From an uncultured Lachnospiraceae bacterium (GTDB lineage: Bacteria > Bacillota > Clostridia > Lachnospirales > Lachnospiraceae), in the NCBI GenBank assembly GCA_902801515.1, contig CADCII010000003.1, positions 1-64,000 of the forward strand: a stretch of 64,000 bases of DNA, written 5' to 3'. This document shows, piece after piece, positions 52,642-61,301 of this stretch. Numbering within the stretch: position 1 is the first letter of the stretch; every line of letters starts with the position of its first letter. The notes beneath the pieces are model-generated. The model was not told where the DNA came from, did not search any database, and worked only from the letters and a program-made list of their open reading frames with translations. The position numbers and the translations under genes were made by a program.

Positions 52642-54342
52642 ATGAAATGTATCTATTGCGGAGCGACACTCGGACCGGGGGAGTACTGCATTAACTGCGG
52701 TGCTGACCTGACGCTGCCCAGGCGCATCGTCCGAATCTCGAATCTGCTGTATAACCAGGCACTGGAGAAGGCGCAGGTCAGAGACCTGTCAGGCGCAATC
52801 TCCCTGCTGCAGCGGTCGCTCAAATTTAACAAAGAGAATACCGATGCAAGGAATCTGCTGGGACTGTGCTATTTTGAGACCGGCGAGGTCGTTAACGCCC
52901 TTGTGGAATGGGTCATCAGCAACAATCTGAACAGCAGGAAGAATCTTGCGTCTGAATATATTAAGAAACTGCAGAGTTCCAAAAACCGTCTGGACCAGTA
53001 CAATACTGCGATCAGAAAGTACAACCAGAGCATCGCTTACTGCAGGCAGGGCAATGAAGACATGGCACTGATGCAGCTTCGGAAGGTGGTGAACCAGAAT
53101 CCGAAGTTTGTGCGCGCCTATCAGCTGCTGGCTCTTCTGTACATGCACAGAGAGCAGTGGGAGAAGGCCAGAGGGCTTCTCAAGAAATGCTCCAGGATCG
53201 ACAATACGAATACGACGACACTGAGGTATCTGACCGAGGTAGAGGAGTCCACCGGAAAACTGTCTCTGTTCGGACGAAAGACCAGACCGAAAGTTGAGCG
53301 GTCCGGGCCGTCTGAGGCAGACGGGAAAGAGGAGACTCCGAGAGAAGCAGCGCTTCGGTATGTCAGCGGAAACGACGTGATCATAGCACCGACTACCTTC
53401 CGCGACAGCTCCACAGTTGCCACATTTATCAATATTATGCTCGGCATTCTTCTGGGTGCCGCGATCGTATGGTTCCTGACGGTTCCCGCGATCCGCCAGA
53501 GCGCCAATGACAAAGCCAATAAACAGGTATCTGACGCGAATACTTCCCTTGCCACGGTTACAGCAACAGTGCAGGACCTGCAGGATGAGGTGGATTCCGC
53601 CAACGCGAATACTGCCACGGCCCAGGCAGACGCCAAGAATGCCAATGACAGGGTGGATTCCTACAACGAACTGCTGAGCGTCGCTGACCTCTTCGTCAGA
53701 GGAGATCAGACGAAGACCGTTGAAGCGCTCGGCAAACTGAATGCGGATGATTTTGACGGAAACGGCAAACAGCTCTATGATGATCTGTCAGCCATGGTAG
53801 GCGACGCGCTGTTCTCCCAGTATTACTCGGCAGGAACTACCGCTTATGTGGCAGGCAATTATGAGGAGGCGGCGAAGCAGCTGCAGCTGGCAATCGACTC
53901 GGATGAGGCAGGAGAGAACGGGCAGTACTACGATGCACTGTATTATCTGGGATTCGCGTATCTGAATGCCGGCAATACAGACAAGGCCAATGAGGTCTTT
54001 ACCACTTTCTCCAACAAGTATCCGGATTCCGCTTCGATCGTGGCACCTTACATGAATGGAGGCGGCGGGAACGTCCAGCAGGTAGACACCACCGGTTCCC
54101 AGGGGGCAGCTTCCATGGATGAGTCAGCAGGGACTTCCCAGAACTCGTCAGGCGGCGGGACAACAGACAGTTCGGCACAGATTGCATGGACTGATCCCTA
54201 TACGGGGCAGGGATATGACATGTACGGCAACCCGGTGGGATCACCGTCAGGCGGATCTTCAACCGGTTCAGCACAGATTGCCTGGACAGACCCGACAACC
54301 GGCCAGGGATATGACATGTACGGCAATCCGGTTTATCAGTAA
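52642..54342 (+). CDS. Zinc-ribbon, TPR and single-helix membrane protein
   Basis: 566 residues. A zinc ribbon opens the protein (Cys3, Cys6, Cys16, Cys19). Cytoplasmic TPR repeats follow (about 35-190; ALEKAQVRDLSGAISLLQRSL, NARNLLGLCYFETGEV-type units). One membrane helix lies at about 261-282 (TFINIMLGILLGAAIVWFL). Outside come a coiled coil (about 290-340), further TPR units (about 375-460), a Gly/Ser-rich linker, and two copies of a 22-residue motif at the C-terminus. Function unknown; the layout suggests a scaffold linking cytoplasm and wall. Start: ATG at 52642 after AAGGGGACTGACAC. Confidence 0.8.
   Translation: MKCIYCGATLGPGEYCINCGADLTLPRRIVRISNLLYNQALEKAQVRDLSGAISLLQRSLKFNKENTDARNLLGLCYFETGEVVNALVEWVISNNLNSRKNLASEYIKKLQSSKNRLDQYNTAIRKYNQSIAYCRQGNEDMALMQLRKVVNQNPKFVRAYQLLALLYMHREQWEKARGLLKKCSRIDNTNTTTLRYLTEVEESTGKLSLFGRKTRPKVERSGPSEADGKEETPREAALRYVSGNDVIIAPTTFRDSSTVATFINIMLGILLGAAIVWFLTVPAIRQSANDKANKQVSDANTSLATVTATVQDLQDEVDSANANTATAQADAKNANDRVDSYNELLSVADLFVRGDQTKTVEALGKLNADDFDGNGKQLYDDLSAMVGDALFSQYYSAGTTAYVAGNYEEAAKQLQLAIDSDEAGENGQYYDALYYLGFAYLNAGNTDKANEVFTTFSNKYPDSASIVAPYMNGGGGNVQQVDTTGSQGAASMDESAGTSQNSSGGGTTDSSAQIAWTDPYTGQGYDMYGNPVGSPSGGSSTGSAQIAWTDPTTGQGYDMYGNPVYQ
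54172..54333 (+). repeat. Two copies of a 22-codon repeat
   Basis: Bases 54172-54237 and 54268-54333 encode near-identical segments beginning SAQIAWTDP and ending GQGYDMYGNPV; only one residue differs (Y versus T after DP). They are separated by a Ser/Gly linker and end two residues before the protein's C-terminus. Confidence 0.9.
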
Positions 54343-54351
54343 ATGAGTTAG

Positions 54352-54371
54352 GCACAGGCTTTGTCCTGTGC
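54352..54371 (+). other. Intergenic hairpin before the RelA/SpoT-like gene
   Basis: 7-bp perfect stem GCACAGG (54352-54358) and CCTGTGC (54365-54371). It ends 12 bases before the ATG at 54384 and has no T-run, so it is more likely to affect initiation or mRNA stability than termination. Confidence 0.4.
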
Positions 54372-54383
54372 GGAATTGCAGAT

Positions 54384-56396
54384 ATGAACGATTATATGAA
54401 TGAAAACAGAGAGGTACTGCCGGGGCAGGAAACATCATATCCTGAAAACGTAGTAACCTTTACAAAAGAAGAGCTTGCGGACGGGGTAAAGGTCCCGCCC
54501 GTGGTGGAGCAGGACCTTCGCCGCATCATCAGCGACAGGCTTGAGCAGTGCGGCCTCTATTACAGATGCTTCTCAAGGATCAAAACCGCCCAGTCAATGG
54601 CGCGGAAGTTTGATATGAAGGATCTCAATGAGGAACACAAACTGCAGGACCTGATCGGGGTGCGCATCAACCTGTATTTTGATGATGATGTGGATATCTG
54701 CAGAGACATCATGGCGCAGACTTTTGACGTTATCGAGTGGTCTACCTCCAAGAGGAGCGAGGATGAATTCAAACCCGCCAAGCTGAACGGCGTATTCCGT
54801 CTGCCGACTTATCTGAAGGAAGAGATATCGCCTCAGACATGGAATATGTGTATCGACGATACATTTGAGATCCAGATCAAGACCATGTTCTTCGAGGGCT
54901 GGCATGAAGTCGAACACGACATGAGATACAAAGGCGAGGAACTGTGGAGCCACTATCCCGGATTCTCACGGTATTTCAATTCGATCCTTGCCACACTGGA
55001 ACTGTGCGACAAGTCCATGGTCACTCTGTTTGAGGACCTTGGCCATGCACTGTACAAGTCCGGCAGGTGGAGCGACATGATCAAGAGTCATTTCCGCCTG
55101 AAGCTGGGAGAAGCGCAGCTTTATCCGGAGGTCGAGCAGATCCTGAATGAAGATATGGCAAGGTCGGACAATCTTGCCAAACGGATCTTCCGGACTCCCA
55201 GACCGATCCTGATCGGCCAGCTTCTGTCGCGGACCCGCCATGTGCCGATCAATGTCAATACCATCATCGCACTGCTCAACGAGAGCATCTTCCATGATGA
55301 CAGGCTGACCGCAGTGTTCCGGCATATGGACGTCTTCAATGACGGAAGAGATGATACCGAGGCTGAGTCCAGGCACTATGAACTGCGCCCGTTCCGTCCC
55401 CACACTGTCTTCCAGATGATGACACGGATAGACGGCAACCGTATGAAGACCGAAGAGGAGATCACGGATGACTTTCTGTTTGAGGAAAGTGCGAAACTGA
55501 TCTGGCGCTGGATACGGATGAAGTACGGAGTGCTGTTCCATAACATGCCGGAGCAGGTTTCGACCTACAAGGCTTACCTTCTCGCCTATCATATAGAGGT
55601 GAAGTATCATCCGGAAAAACATGTGATGAAGATGCATGTCCGGCATACGGATCCGGAGGCGAACGGACGCATCTGGTATACGGAAGCCTGCCTCCACGAG
55701 GTGAAGGAAGGGGAAGGCACCAGGCACGAACATACGCCGGGGATCTGGATCGATATCATAAACGGATATGCTCAGCCGGATCCGGAGGATTCAGCCACGG
55801 TGGAGGAGAAGTCCACGAATTTCTCCTATCCGGGCTTCTATAAGAATATCGTGGATATGATCGGAGTGGTCAGCTCTCTTCCCTGCAGCGGAAGGCGCAG
55901 GATCCTCAAGGAGGACGAGGCTGAGACCATCGCCCAGGCGATCATGGATCCGGAGAGACAGTTCCCGATCGTCCTCATCATCTCCAAAGAGGACGCAAAC
56001 GGCATGATGGATGAAGACTGGCTGATGCAGTTCAGAGTGTCAGACTTCACCAGGACCGTGTGGCGCTATGCCCATGTCCTGTGCTGCTACGAGAACGTCG
56101 GAAGGCAGATACTGAAGTTGGCAGGCGACGTCAGGTTCTCCAGTGAGCCGCAGGTTCCGCGCTTCTATGTATACTGGCCGGACGGGACCCAGGACGACTA
56201 CGGGGCGGACGACGTGGAGAACTGTGCGTTCGGCAGACACCTGGAGGCCAGAGGGGATGCCCGGACCTATGACATCGTGTACGGAGGACAGGCCTTCTAC
56301 CACAAGATCGTCACGGACCTGCGCGACTGGAACGTGAATGCGAATATGTGGAAGGGCTTCCAGCTGGATGTGATGCCCGGCATACCCGATGACTGA
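54384..56396 (+). CDS. RelA/SpoT-synthetase-like protein with long unknown C-terminus
   Basis: 670 residues. Residues about 40-220 follow the (p)ppGpp-synthetase fold: SRIKTAQSMARKF, DLIGVRINLYFDDDVD (metal Asp89), FEIQIKTMFFEGWHEVEHDMRYK (Glu162; the usual Arg of EIQIRT is Lys166). The guanosine loop, normally GYxSLHT, reads GVFRLPT at 136-142, losing the stacking Tyr and the His. There is no HD hydrolase and no TGS or ACT domain. The remaining about 440 residues have no family I recognise. It may make a different nucleotide or none. Start: ATG at 54384; the ribosome-binding site is weak (GCGGAATT). Confidence 0.65.
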   Translation: MNDYMNENREVLPGQETSYPENVVTFTKEELADGVKVPPVVEQDLRRIISDRLEQCGLYYRCFSRIKTAQSMARKFDMKDLNEEHKLQDLIGVRINLYFDDDVDICRDIMAQTFDVIEWSTSKRSEDEFKPAKLNGVFRLPTYLKEEISPQTWNMCIDDTFEIQIKTMFFEGWHEVEHDMRYKGEELWSHYPGFSRYFNSILATLELCDKSMVTLFEDLGHALYKSGRWSDMIKSHFRLKLGEAQLYPEVEQILNEDMARSDNLAKRIFRTPRPILIGQLLSRTRHVPINVNTIIALLNESIFHDDRLTAVFRHMDVFNDGRDDTEAESRHYELRPFRPHTVFQMMTRIDGNRMKTEEEITDDFLFEESAKLIWRWIRMKYGVLFHNMPEQVSTYKAYLLAYHIEVKYHPEKHVMKMHVRHTDPEANGRIWYTEACLHEVKEGEGTRHEHTPGIWIDIINGYAQPDPEDSATVEEKSTNFSYPGFYKNIVDMIGVVSSLPCSGRRRILKEDEAETIAQAIMDPERQFPIVLIISKEDANGMMDEDWLMQFRVSDFTRTVWRYAHVLCCYENVGRQILKLAGDVRFSSEPQVPRFYVYWPDGTQDDYGADDVENCAFGRHLEARGDARTYDIVYGGQAFYHKIVTDLRDWNVNANMWKGFQLDVMPGIPDD

Positions 56397-56490
56397 GCGG
56401 ACCCCGGACAGGGCAGTACATGGCCGCGGCAGGAGCGTTGGGATATGCACTCTGTATATGCAGAAATATGCACCTACAAGTAAAATGCAA

Positions 56491-56519
56491 TAGACAAATA
56501 TACAAACGAGGTTTATAAT
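56491..56519 (+). promoter_or_regulatory. Promoter upstream of the M18 aminopeptidase
   Basis: TAGACA at 56491-56496, 17-bp spacer, perfect TATAAT at 56514-56519. Predicted transcription start about 56526, exactly where an intrinsic terminator begins. Confidence 0.6.
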
Positions 56520-56524
56520 AAACG

Positions 56525-56551
56525 CGCCGTCTGCTTCAGGCGGCGTTTTTT
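56525..56551 (+). terminator. Intrinsic terminator directly after the promoter
   Basis: 9-bp stem with one wobble (CGCCGTCTG at 56525-56533, CAGGCGGCG at 56537-56545), 3-base loop, then six T. It can end transcripts from the RelA/SpoT-like gene; it is also the first thing transcribed from the TATAAT promoter. Confidence 0.85.
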
Positions 56552-56568
56552 CATGAGAGGGAGGAAAG

Positions 56569-57903
56569 ATGGGAACAGATACCAGAAAGATCAATGAAGA
56601 ACTGCTCGCGTTTCTCGATGCAAGTCCGAACGCTTTTTTCGCCGTGGACAACATGAAGCGGATGCTCGTTCAGGCAGGATTTACCGAACTGAAGGAGCAG
56701 GAACGGTGGGAGATCCGGCCGGGAGATTCATGCTTTGTCACACGCAACAATTCCGCGCTGATCGCGTTCAGGATGCCGGAGACGGAGGACTTTGACGGAT
56801 TCCAGATCATGGCCGGCCACTGCGACTCCCCGGTGTTCAAGATCAAACCGAACGCAGAGATCACGGTGGAGGACCGTTACGTCAGGCTGAACGTTGAGAA
56901 GTACGGCGGCATGCTGTGCGCTCCCTGGCTGGACAGACCTCTGTCTGTTGCGGGCCGTGTGATCGTACAGACACCGGACGGGATCGGGACCAGGCTGGTC
57001 AACATCGACAGGGATCTTCTGATCATTCCCAGTCTGGCGATCCACATGAACCGCAGCGTCAATGACGGGTACGCCTACAACGCGCAGAAGGACCTGCTTC
57101 CCCTCTTCTGTGAAGCGGGAGAGGAGGCGGCGCTTCTTGAGCAGCTCATCGCGCAGGAGGCCGGAGTGGAGGCGGATCAGATCCTCGACAGTGATCTGTA
57201 CCTCTACAGCCGCATGAAGGGAACCTTCCTCGGCGCGAAGGAGGAATACATCGCGAGCGGCCGCCTGGACGATCTTCAGTGCGTATTCGCTTCCCTGAAG
57301 GGACTGCTCGCCGCACGCCCCGCCAGGAGCGTCGCGGTGCACTGCGTTTTTGACAACGAGGAGGTCGGCAGCGGCAGCAGGCAGGGCGCGGCAGGCACTT
57401 TCCTGAAGGATACGCTCCGGCGTCTGGCTCTCTCATACGGGTATGGTGAGGAAGAACTGCAGCGAAGAACAGCCTCCAGCTTCATGGTATCGGCGGACAA
57501 TGCCCATGCGCTGCACCCGAACTATACGGACAAGGCGGACCCGAAGAACCGGCCTGTCCTGAACCGCGGGATCGTCATCAAGTACAGCGCCAACCAGAAA
57601 TACACCACGGATGCGGTGTCGGGAGCAGTCTTCAGGCAGATCTGCCACCGCGCGGAAGTTCCCTTCCAGACCTTCGCGAACCGCTCCGACATGGCCGGCG
57701 GCTCTACGCTGGGCAATATCTCGCAGAGCCAGGTGTCGCTGAACACGGTGGACATCGGACTGCCGCAGCTGGCCATGCATTCTCCCTTCGAGACAGCCGG
57801 CGCCGAAGATACGGCGTATCTGGTGCGGGCGGCGAAGGAACTGTTCTCCTGCAGCGTGCAGTGCCTGGGAGACGGAGAGCTGAAGCTCTCATTTTCGACC
57901 TGA
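56569..57903 (+). CDS. apeB: M18-family aminopeptidase
   Basis: 444-residue metallo-aminopeptidase, cytoplasmic. MAGHCDSPVFKIKPN holds the first metal His, DNEEVGSGSRQGA the metal Glu pair, SADNAHALHPNY the next metal Asp and His, and DMAGGSTLGNISQSQV the C-terminal active-site region. M18 enzymes remove N-terminal residues, often acidic ones, from peptides. Start: ATG at 56569 after GAGGGAGGAAAG, only 17 bases after the terminator T-run. An amino-acid permease follows after 40 bp, which fits joint use in peptide and amino-acid nutrition. Confidence 0.94.
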   Translation: MGTDTRKINEELLAFLDASPNAFFAVDNMKRMLVQAGFTELKEQERWEIRPGDSCFVTRNNSALIAFRMPETEDFDGFQIMAGHCDSPVFKIKPNAEITVEDRYVRLNVEKYGGMLCAPWLDRPLSVAGRVIVQTPDGIGTRLVNIDRDLLIIPSLAIHMNRSVNDGYAYNAQKDLLPLFCEAGEEAALLEQLIAQEAGVEADQILDSDLYLYSRMKGTFLGAKEEYIASGRLDDLQCVFASLKGLLAARPARSVAVHCVFDNEEVGSGSRQGAAGTFLKDTLRRLALSYGYGEEELQRRTASSFMVSADNAHALHPNYTDKADPKNRPVLNRGIVIKYSANQKYTTDAVSGAVFRQICHRAEVPFQTFANRSDMAGGSTLGNISQSQVSLNTVDIGLPQLAMHSPFETAGAEDTAYLVRAAKELFSCSVQCLGDGELKLSFST

Positions 57904-57943
57904 GGAAGCTCAGGAAAAATAACTACAATGAGGTGACAGAAAA

Positions 57944-59362
57944 ATGGACTCAAAACGTATCAAATGGACTACACTTGCCTTCATGGCATTCTCAACCGTA
58001 TGGGGCTTTGGCAACGTCCTGAACGGATTCGTGTATTTCAACGGCATTCAGGTGATCTTCAGCTGGATCCTGATGTTTGCCCTGTATTTTGTGCCGTACG
58101 CGCTCATGGTGGGTGAACTGGGATCCGCATTCAAGAATTCCGGCGGCGGCGTCAGCTCCTGGATCCATTCCACGACCGGCCCGAAGCTGGCCTACTACGC
58201 AGGATGGACCTACTGGGCGTGCCACATCACGTACATCGCTTCCAAGTCCTCGGGCGGACTGAAGGCACTCAGCTGGGCGGTTTTCCGCAACGGCGAGACC
58301 TACGACAGCTTCCCGACACTGGCGGTGCAGCTTGTCACACTGGCGATCCTGCTGTTCTTCTGCTGGGTCGCGTCCCGCGGACTGAACCCGCTCAAGAAGC
58401 TTGCGATGCTTGCGGGCACCAGCATGTTCGTCATGTCGATCCTCTACATCCTCATGATGTTCGCAGCGCCGGCCATCAATCCGCAGGGCGGCTATCTGGC
58501 CATGGACTTCAGCCTGAAGAACCTGATCCCGCGCTTTGACGTCCGTTATTTCACATCTCTCTCGATCCTGGTGTTTGCGGTAGGCGGCTGTGAGAAGATC
58601 TCTCCGTATGTCAATAAGGTAGAGAATCCGAGCAAGGGCTTCCCGCGCGCGATGATCTCCCTGGCGGTCATGGTCGTGGTCTGCGCGATCCTCGGGACTA
58701 TCGCCATGGGCATGATGTTCGATCCGGCGGTGATCAACGCATCCCCGGAGAGCTTTAACTCCTACAATTCCAACGGTTCCTACTGGGCGTTCCAGAAGCT
58801 GGGCGGTTATTATCATGTAGGAAACCTTCTTCTGATCGTCTACGCGGTATGCAACGCGGTGGGGCAGCTCTCCACACTGGTCATCAGCATCGACGCGCCG
58901 CTGCGCATGCTGCTGGATAATGAGGCGGCCCGCACCTATATCCCGTCCGGACTTCTGAAGAAGAACGATGCCGGAGCGTATGTGAACGGCATCAGGATGG
59001 TTGCCATCCTGTCTGGATCGATCATCCTGATCCAGTCAGTCGTCCCGGGCGCCGCCGCGGTGCTCAAGCAGCTGACCAAACTGAACTCCGTGTGCATGCC
59101 GATGCGTTATCTGTGGGTGTTCTTCGCCTATCTGGCGCTGCGCAGGACAGAAGACAGGTTCCCGCGCGAATACAGGTTCGTGAAGAACCATGGAGTTGCC
59201 ATGTTCTTCGGCGCCTGGTGCTTTGCGGTCACCGCGGCAAGCTGCATCCTCGGCATGTATGACGCAGATCCGTTCACATTTGCGCTCAATGTCGTCACGC
59301 CTCTTGTGCTGACGGCTCTGGGTGTCATTCTCCCGATCATCGCAAAGCATGAGAAACGATGA
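57944..59362 (+). CDS. APC-superfamily amino-acid permease
   Basis: 472 residues, about twelve membrane helices. The first helix carries FMAFSTVWGFGNVLNGF, the APC-type unwound glycine segment, and ELGSAFKNSGGGVSSWI follows. It resembles amino-acid/GABA-glutamate antiporters, but the substrate cannot be fixed. ATG at 57944 follows GAGGTGACAGAAAA. It lies 40 bp after apeB, with a small CCTGAG-GAAG-CTCAGG hairpin spanning the apeB stop, and ends before a strong terminator. Confidence 0.85.
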   Translation: MDSKRIKWTTLAFMAFSTVWGFGNVLNGFVYFNGIQVIFSWILMFALYFVPYALMVGELGSAFKNSGGGVSSWIHSTTGPKLAYYAGWTYWACHITYIASKSSGGLKALSWAVFRNGETYDSFPTLAVQLVTLAILLFFCWVASRGLNPLKKLAMLAGTSMFVMSILYILMMFAAPAINPQGGYLAMDFSLKNLIPRFDVRYFTSLSILVFAVGGCEKISPYVNKVENPSKGFPRAMISLAVMVVVCAILGTIAMGMMFDPAVINASPESFNSYNSNGSYWAFQKLGGYYHVGNLLLIVYAVCNAVGQLSTLVISIDAPLRMLLDNEAARTYIPSGLLKKNDAGAYVNGIRMVAILSGSIILIQSVVPGAAAVLKQLTKLNSVCMPMRYLWVFFAYLALRRTEDRFPREYRFVKNHGVAMFFGAWCFAVTAASCILGMYDADPFTFALNVVTPLVLTALGVILPIIAKHEKR

Positions 59363-59421
59363 ACATGTAACAAAAATGTAATAAATAGAAATAAAAATTT
59401 TAAAAAGAAGCGCTAAGCCGT

Positions 59422-59459
59422 GCGTCCGGAAGCTGAGAGAAGCTCCGGACGCTTTTTTT
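59422..59459 (+). terminator. Strong intrinsic terminator after the permease gene
   Basis: 8-bp stem GCGTCCGG (59422-59429) with CCGGACGC (59445-59452), extended inward by AGCT/AGCT past a bulged A, then seven T at 59453-59459. It separates the permease transcript from the dcw cluster. The remaining bases 59460-59560 show nothing I can assign. Confidence 0.9.
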
Positions 59460-59560
59460 GTCGTCTGATCACTATATCTGGTATGAACCGGACGGGTAGA
59501 AGACTATATAGGCGATTGTGCGCTTTGCACAAGAAACCAAACCCAAACGGACGTTCTGCC

Positions 59561-59589
59561 TTGCAGATTCCCATAAAATTCGTTAAGAT
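59561..59589 (+). promoter_or_regulatory. Promoter of the mraZ-dcw operon
   Basis: TTGCAG at 59561-59566, 17-bp spacer, TAAGAT at 59584-59589. The MraZ boxes begin 11 bases downstream. Confidence 0.6.
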
Positions 59590-59599
59590 ATGCACATGA

Positions 59600-59624
59600 G
59601 TGGCAAAAAGTGGTGAGTTGTGGG
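59600..59624 (+). promoter_or_regulatory. MraZ-binding repeats (three GTGG boxes, 10-bp period)
   Basis: GTGGC at 59600, GTGGT at 59610 and GTGGG at 59620, exactly one helical turn apart, overlapping the start of transcription. MraZ of other bacteria binds three such direct repeats to control its own operon. A fourth GTGG at 59641 is out of phase by one base. A stem-loop (AGGAAATG 59634-59641, CATTTCCT 59652-59659) follows in the leader. Confidence 0.85.
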
Positions 59625-59694
59625 TCATAAGGGAGGAAATGTGGTAAATCTCATTTCCTGACGAAGCAACTTCAGAGAGGGAAGTCCAGGCAGA

Positions 59695-60126
59695 ATGTTT
59701 TACGGTTCATATAAAAACATATTGGATGCCAAGGGCAGACTGATCGTCCCAAAGCAGTTCCGCGAACAACTGGGAGCGGAATTCATGATCACAAGGGGAC
59801 TTGACGGCTGTCTGTTTGCGTATCCGATGGATGAATGGGCTGACTTCGAGGAAAAGCTGTCAAAACTGCCGCTTACAAATAAAAAAGCCAGGACAGTCGT
59901 TCGGTTCTTTGCTGCAGGCGCGACACTCTGTGAGATGGACAAACAGGGAAGAGTCCTTATCCCGGAAAATTTGAGGGAGTTTGCCGGGATGCAGAAAGAG
60001 GTCGTCGTGGAAGGTTCCATGAAGAGAGTGGAACTGTGGAGCAGAGAGAAGTACATCGATGCGACGTCGGCAGATGACATCGACGAGTCCATAGAAGCTC
60101 TTGACGGGCTGGATATCGACCTGTAA
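59695..60126 (+). CDS. mraZ: MraZ, dcw operon regulator
   Basis: 143 residues with two MraZ/AbrB-like halves: MFYGSYKNILDAKGRLIVPKQFRE and FFAAGATLCEMDKQGRVLIPENLREFAG, each with the DxxGR motif that contacts DNA in the ring-shaped oligomer. It is a repressor of its own operon. Start: ATG at 59695, after AGGCAG. The region to rsmH (226 bp) contains degenerate repeats. Confidence 0.97.
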   Translation: MFYGSYKNILDAKGRLIVPKQFREQLGAEFMITRGLDGCLFAYPMDEWADFEEKLSKLPLTNKKARTVVRFFAAGATLCEMDKQGRVLIPENLREFAGMQKEVVVEGSMKRVELWSREKYIDATSADDIDESIEALDGLDIDL

Positions 60127-60160
60127 GGGGGTCGAAGCCGGGATGGAGCTGTTGCCGGAC

Positions 60161-60278
60161 GTAAGGGAGCGGACGGTGACAGGCTGCAGTGCTGTAGGGA
60201 GCAGCAGGGCGGCCGGAATGCCGGATTGCCGTAGGGAGCGGCAGGAGGGCAGAATTGCCGAAGAACTGTAGGGAGCGG
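60161..60278 (+). repeat. Degenerate ~37-bp direct repeats between mraZ and rsmH
   Basis: The word GTAGGGAGCRG recurs at 60194, 60231 and 60268, and as GTAAGGGAGCGG at 60161. Spacing is 33, 37 and 37 bases, and the bases after each word are loosely similar (for example CAGG...GGC...TGCC). No open frame or clear secondary structure explains them. Confidence 0.7.
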
Positions 60279-60352
60279 TTCCAGGCGTATGGACAGAAGG
60301 ATCCCCGTGTTTCCAGGGGAGTGGAGACATGTGCGGGAGAAAGGAGGAGCGT

Positions 60353-61300
60353 GTGGAATTCAGACACACATCGGTCCTCCTCAGAGAGACAGTTGATGCG
60401 CTGCACGTGAGACCGGACGGAATCTACGTCGACGGGACACTTGGCGGTGGCGGACATTCCAGTGTGATCGCAGGGATGCTTTCTGAGGGAGGAAGGCTGA
60501 TCGGGATCGACCAGGACGCCGCGGCTATCGAGGCTGCCGCAAAACGCCTCGGGGAGTTTGGTGACAGGGTCACGATCATCCGCTCGAATTACGCGGATAT
60601 GAAGACCCGGCTGCTGCAGGCAGGTATCACATCAGTAGACGGAATCCTGCTGGATCTGGGAGTCTCTTCCTACCAGCTGGACGACGCACAGCGTGGATTT
60701 ACTTACCGCGAAGAGGACGCTCCTCTGGACATGAGAATGGACCAGAGGCAGGAATATACGGCGAGGGAGGTCGTTAATTCCTGTTCAGCCGAAGATCTGA
60801 CCCGGATTATAAGGGAATTCGGGGAGGAGAAGTTCGCGGGTAAGATCGCGCACCGCATCGTGCAGGAGAGGGAGAAAGGTCCGATCGAAACGACTGGTCA
60901 GCTGACGCAGATCGTGAAGGACGCCATTCCCGCAAGGGCAAGGGCGACGGGCAGACATCCGGCCAGAAGGACATTCCAGGCAATCCGCATCGAGGTGAAC
61001 GGGGAACTGCGTGTACTCAGGGAATCTCTTGACGACATGATCGATCTCCTGAATCCGGGCGGAAGGATCTGCATCATTACATTTCATTCTCTTGAGGACC
61101 GTATCGTCAAGGATGCGTTCCGCAGGGCAGAGAATCCGTGCATATGCCCGCCGGAGTTTCCGGTATGTGTGTGCGGAAAGAAGCCGAAGGGCAGGGTCAT
61201 AACAAAGAAACCGGTTATCCCTTCGGAAGAAGAAATGGAGCAGAATCCACGTTCAAAAAGCGCGAAACTGCGTGTATTTGAAAAGAGGGAAACAGAGTAG
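60353..61300 (+). CDS. rsmH: RsmH (MraW), 16S rRNA C1402 N4-methyltransferase
   Basis: 315 residues from the GTG at 60353, five bases after AAGGAGG; the in-frame ATG at 60329 has no such site and adds eight non-family residues. SAM-binding starts at [35 protein letters not shown] and DAPLDMRMD are the family signatures, and [16 protein letters not shown] lines the active site. It methylates C1402 in the ribosomal decoding centre. It lies 1 bp before ftsL. Confidence 0.97.
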   Translation: MEFRHTSVLLRETVDALHVRPDGIYVDGTLGGGGHSSVIAGMLSEGGRLIGIDQDAAAIEAAAKRLGEFGDRVTIIRSNYADMKTRLLQAGITSVDGILLDLGVSSYQLDDAQRGFTYREEDAPLDMRMDQRQEYTAREVVNSCSAEDLTRIIREFGEEKFAGKIAHRIVQEREKGPIETTGQLTQIVKDAIPARARATGRHPARRTFQAIRIEVNGELRVLRESLDDMIDLLNPGGRICIITFHSLEDRIVKDAFRRAENPCICPPEFPVCVCGKKPKGRVITKKPVIPSEEEMEQNPRSKSAKLRVFEKRETE

Positions 61301-61301
61301 A

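Noticed and set aside
54352-54371. Hairpin after the zinc-ribbon/TPR gene as a terminator
   Set aside because: No T-run follows; kept only as a hairpin of unknown role.
59597-59617. Tiny leader frame ATG...TGA (six codons) before mraZ
   Set aside because: No ribosome-binding site upstream and it coincides with the MraZ boxes; a leader peptide cannot be supported.
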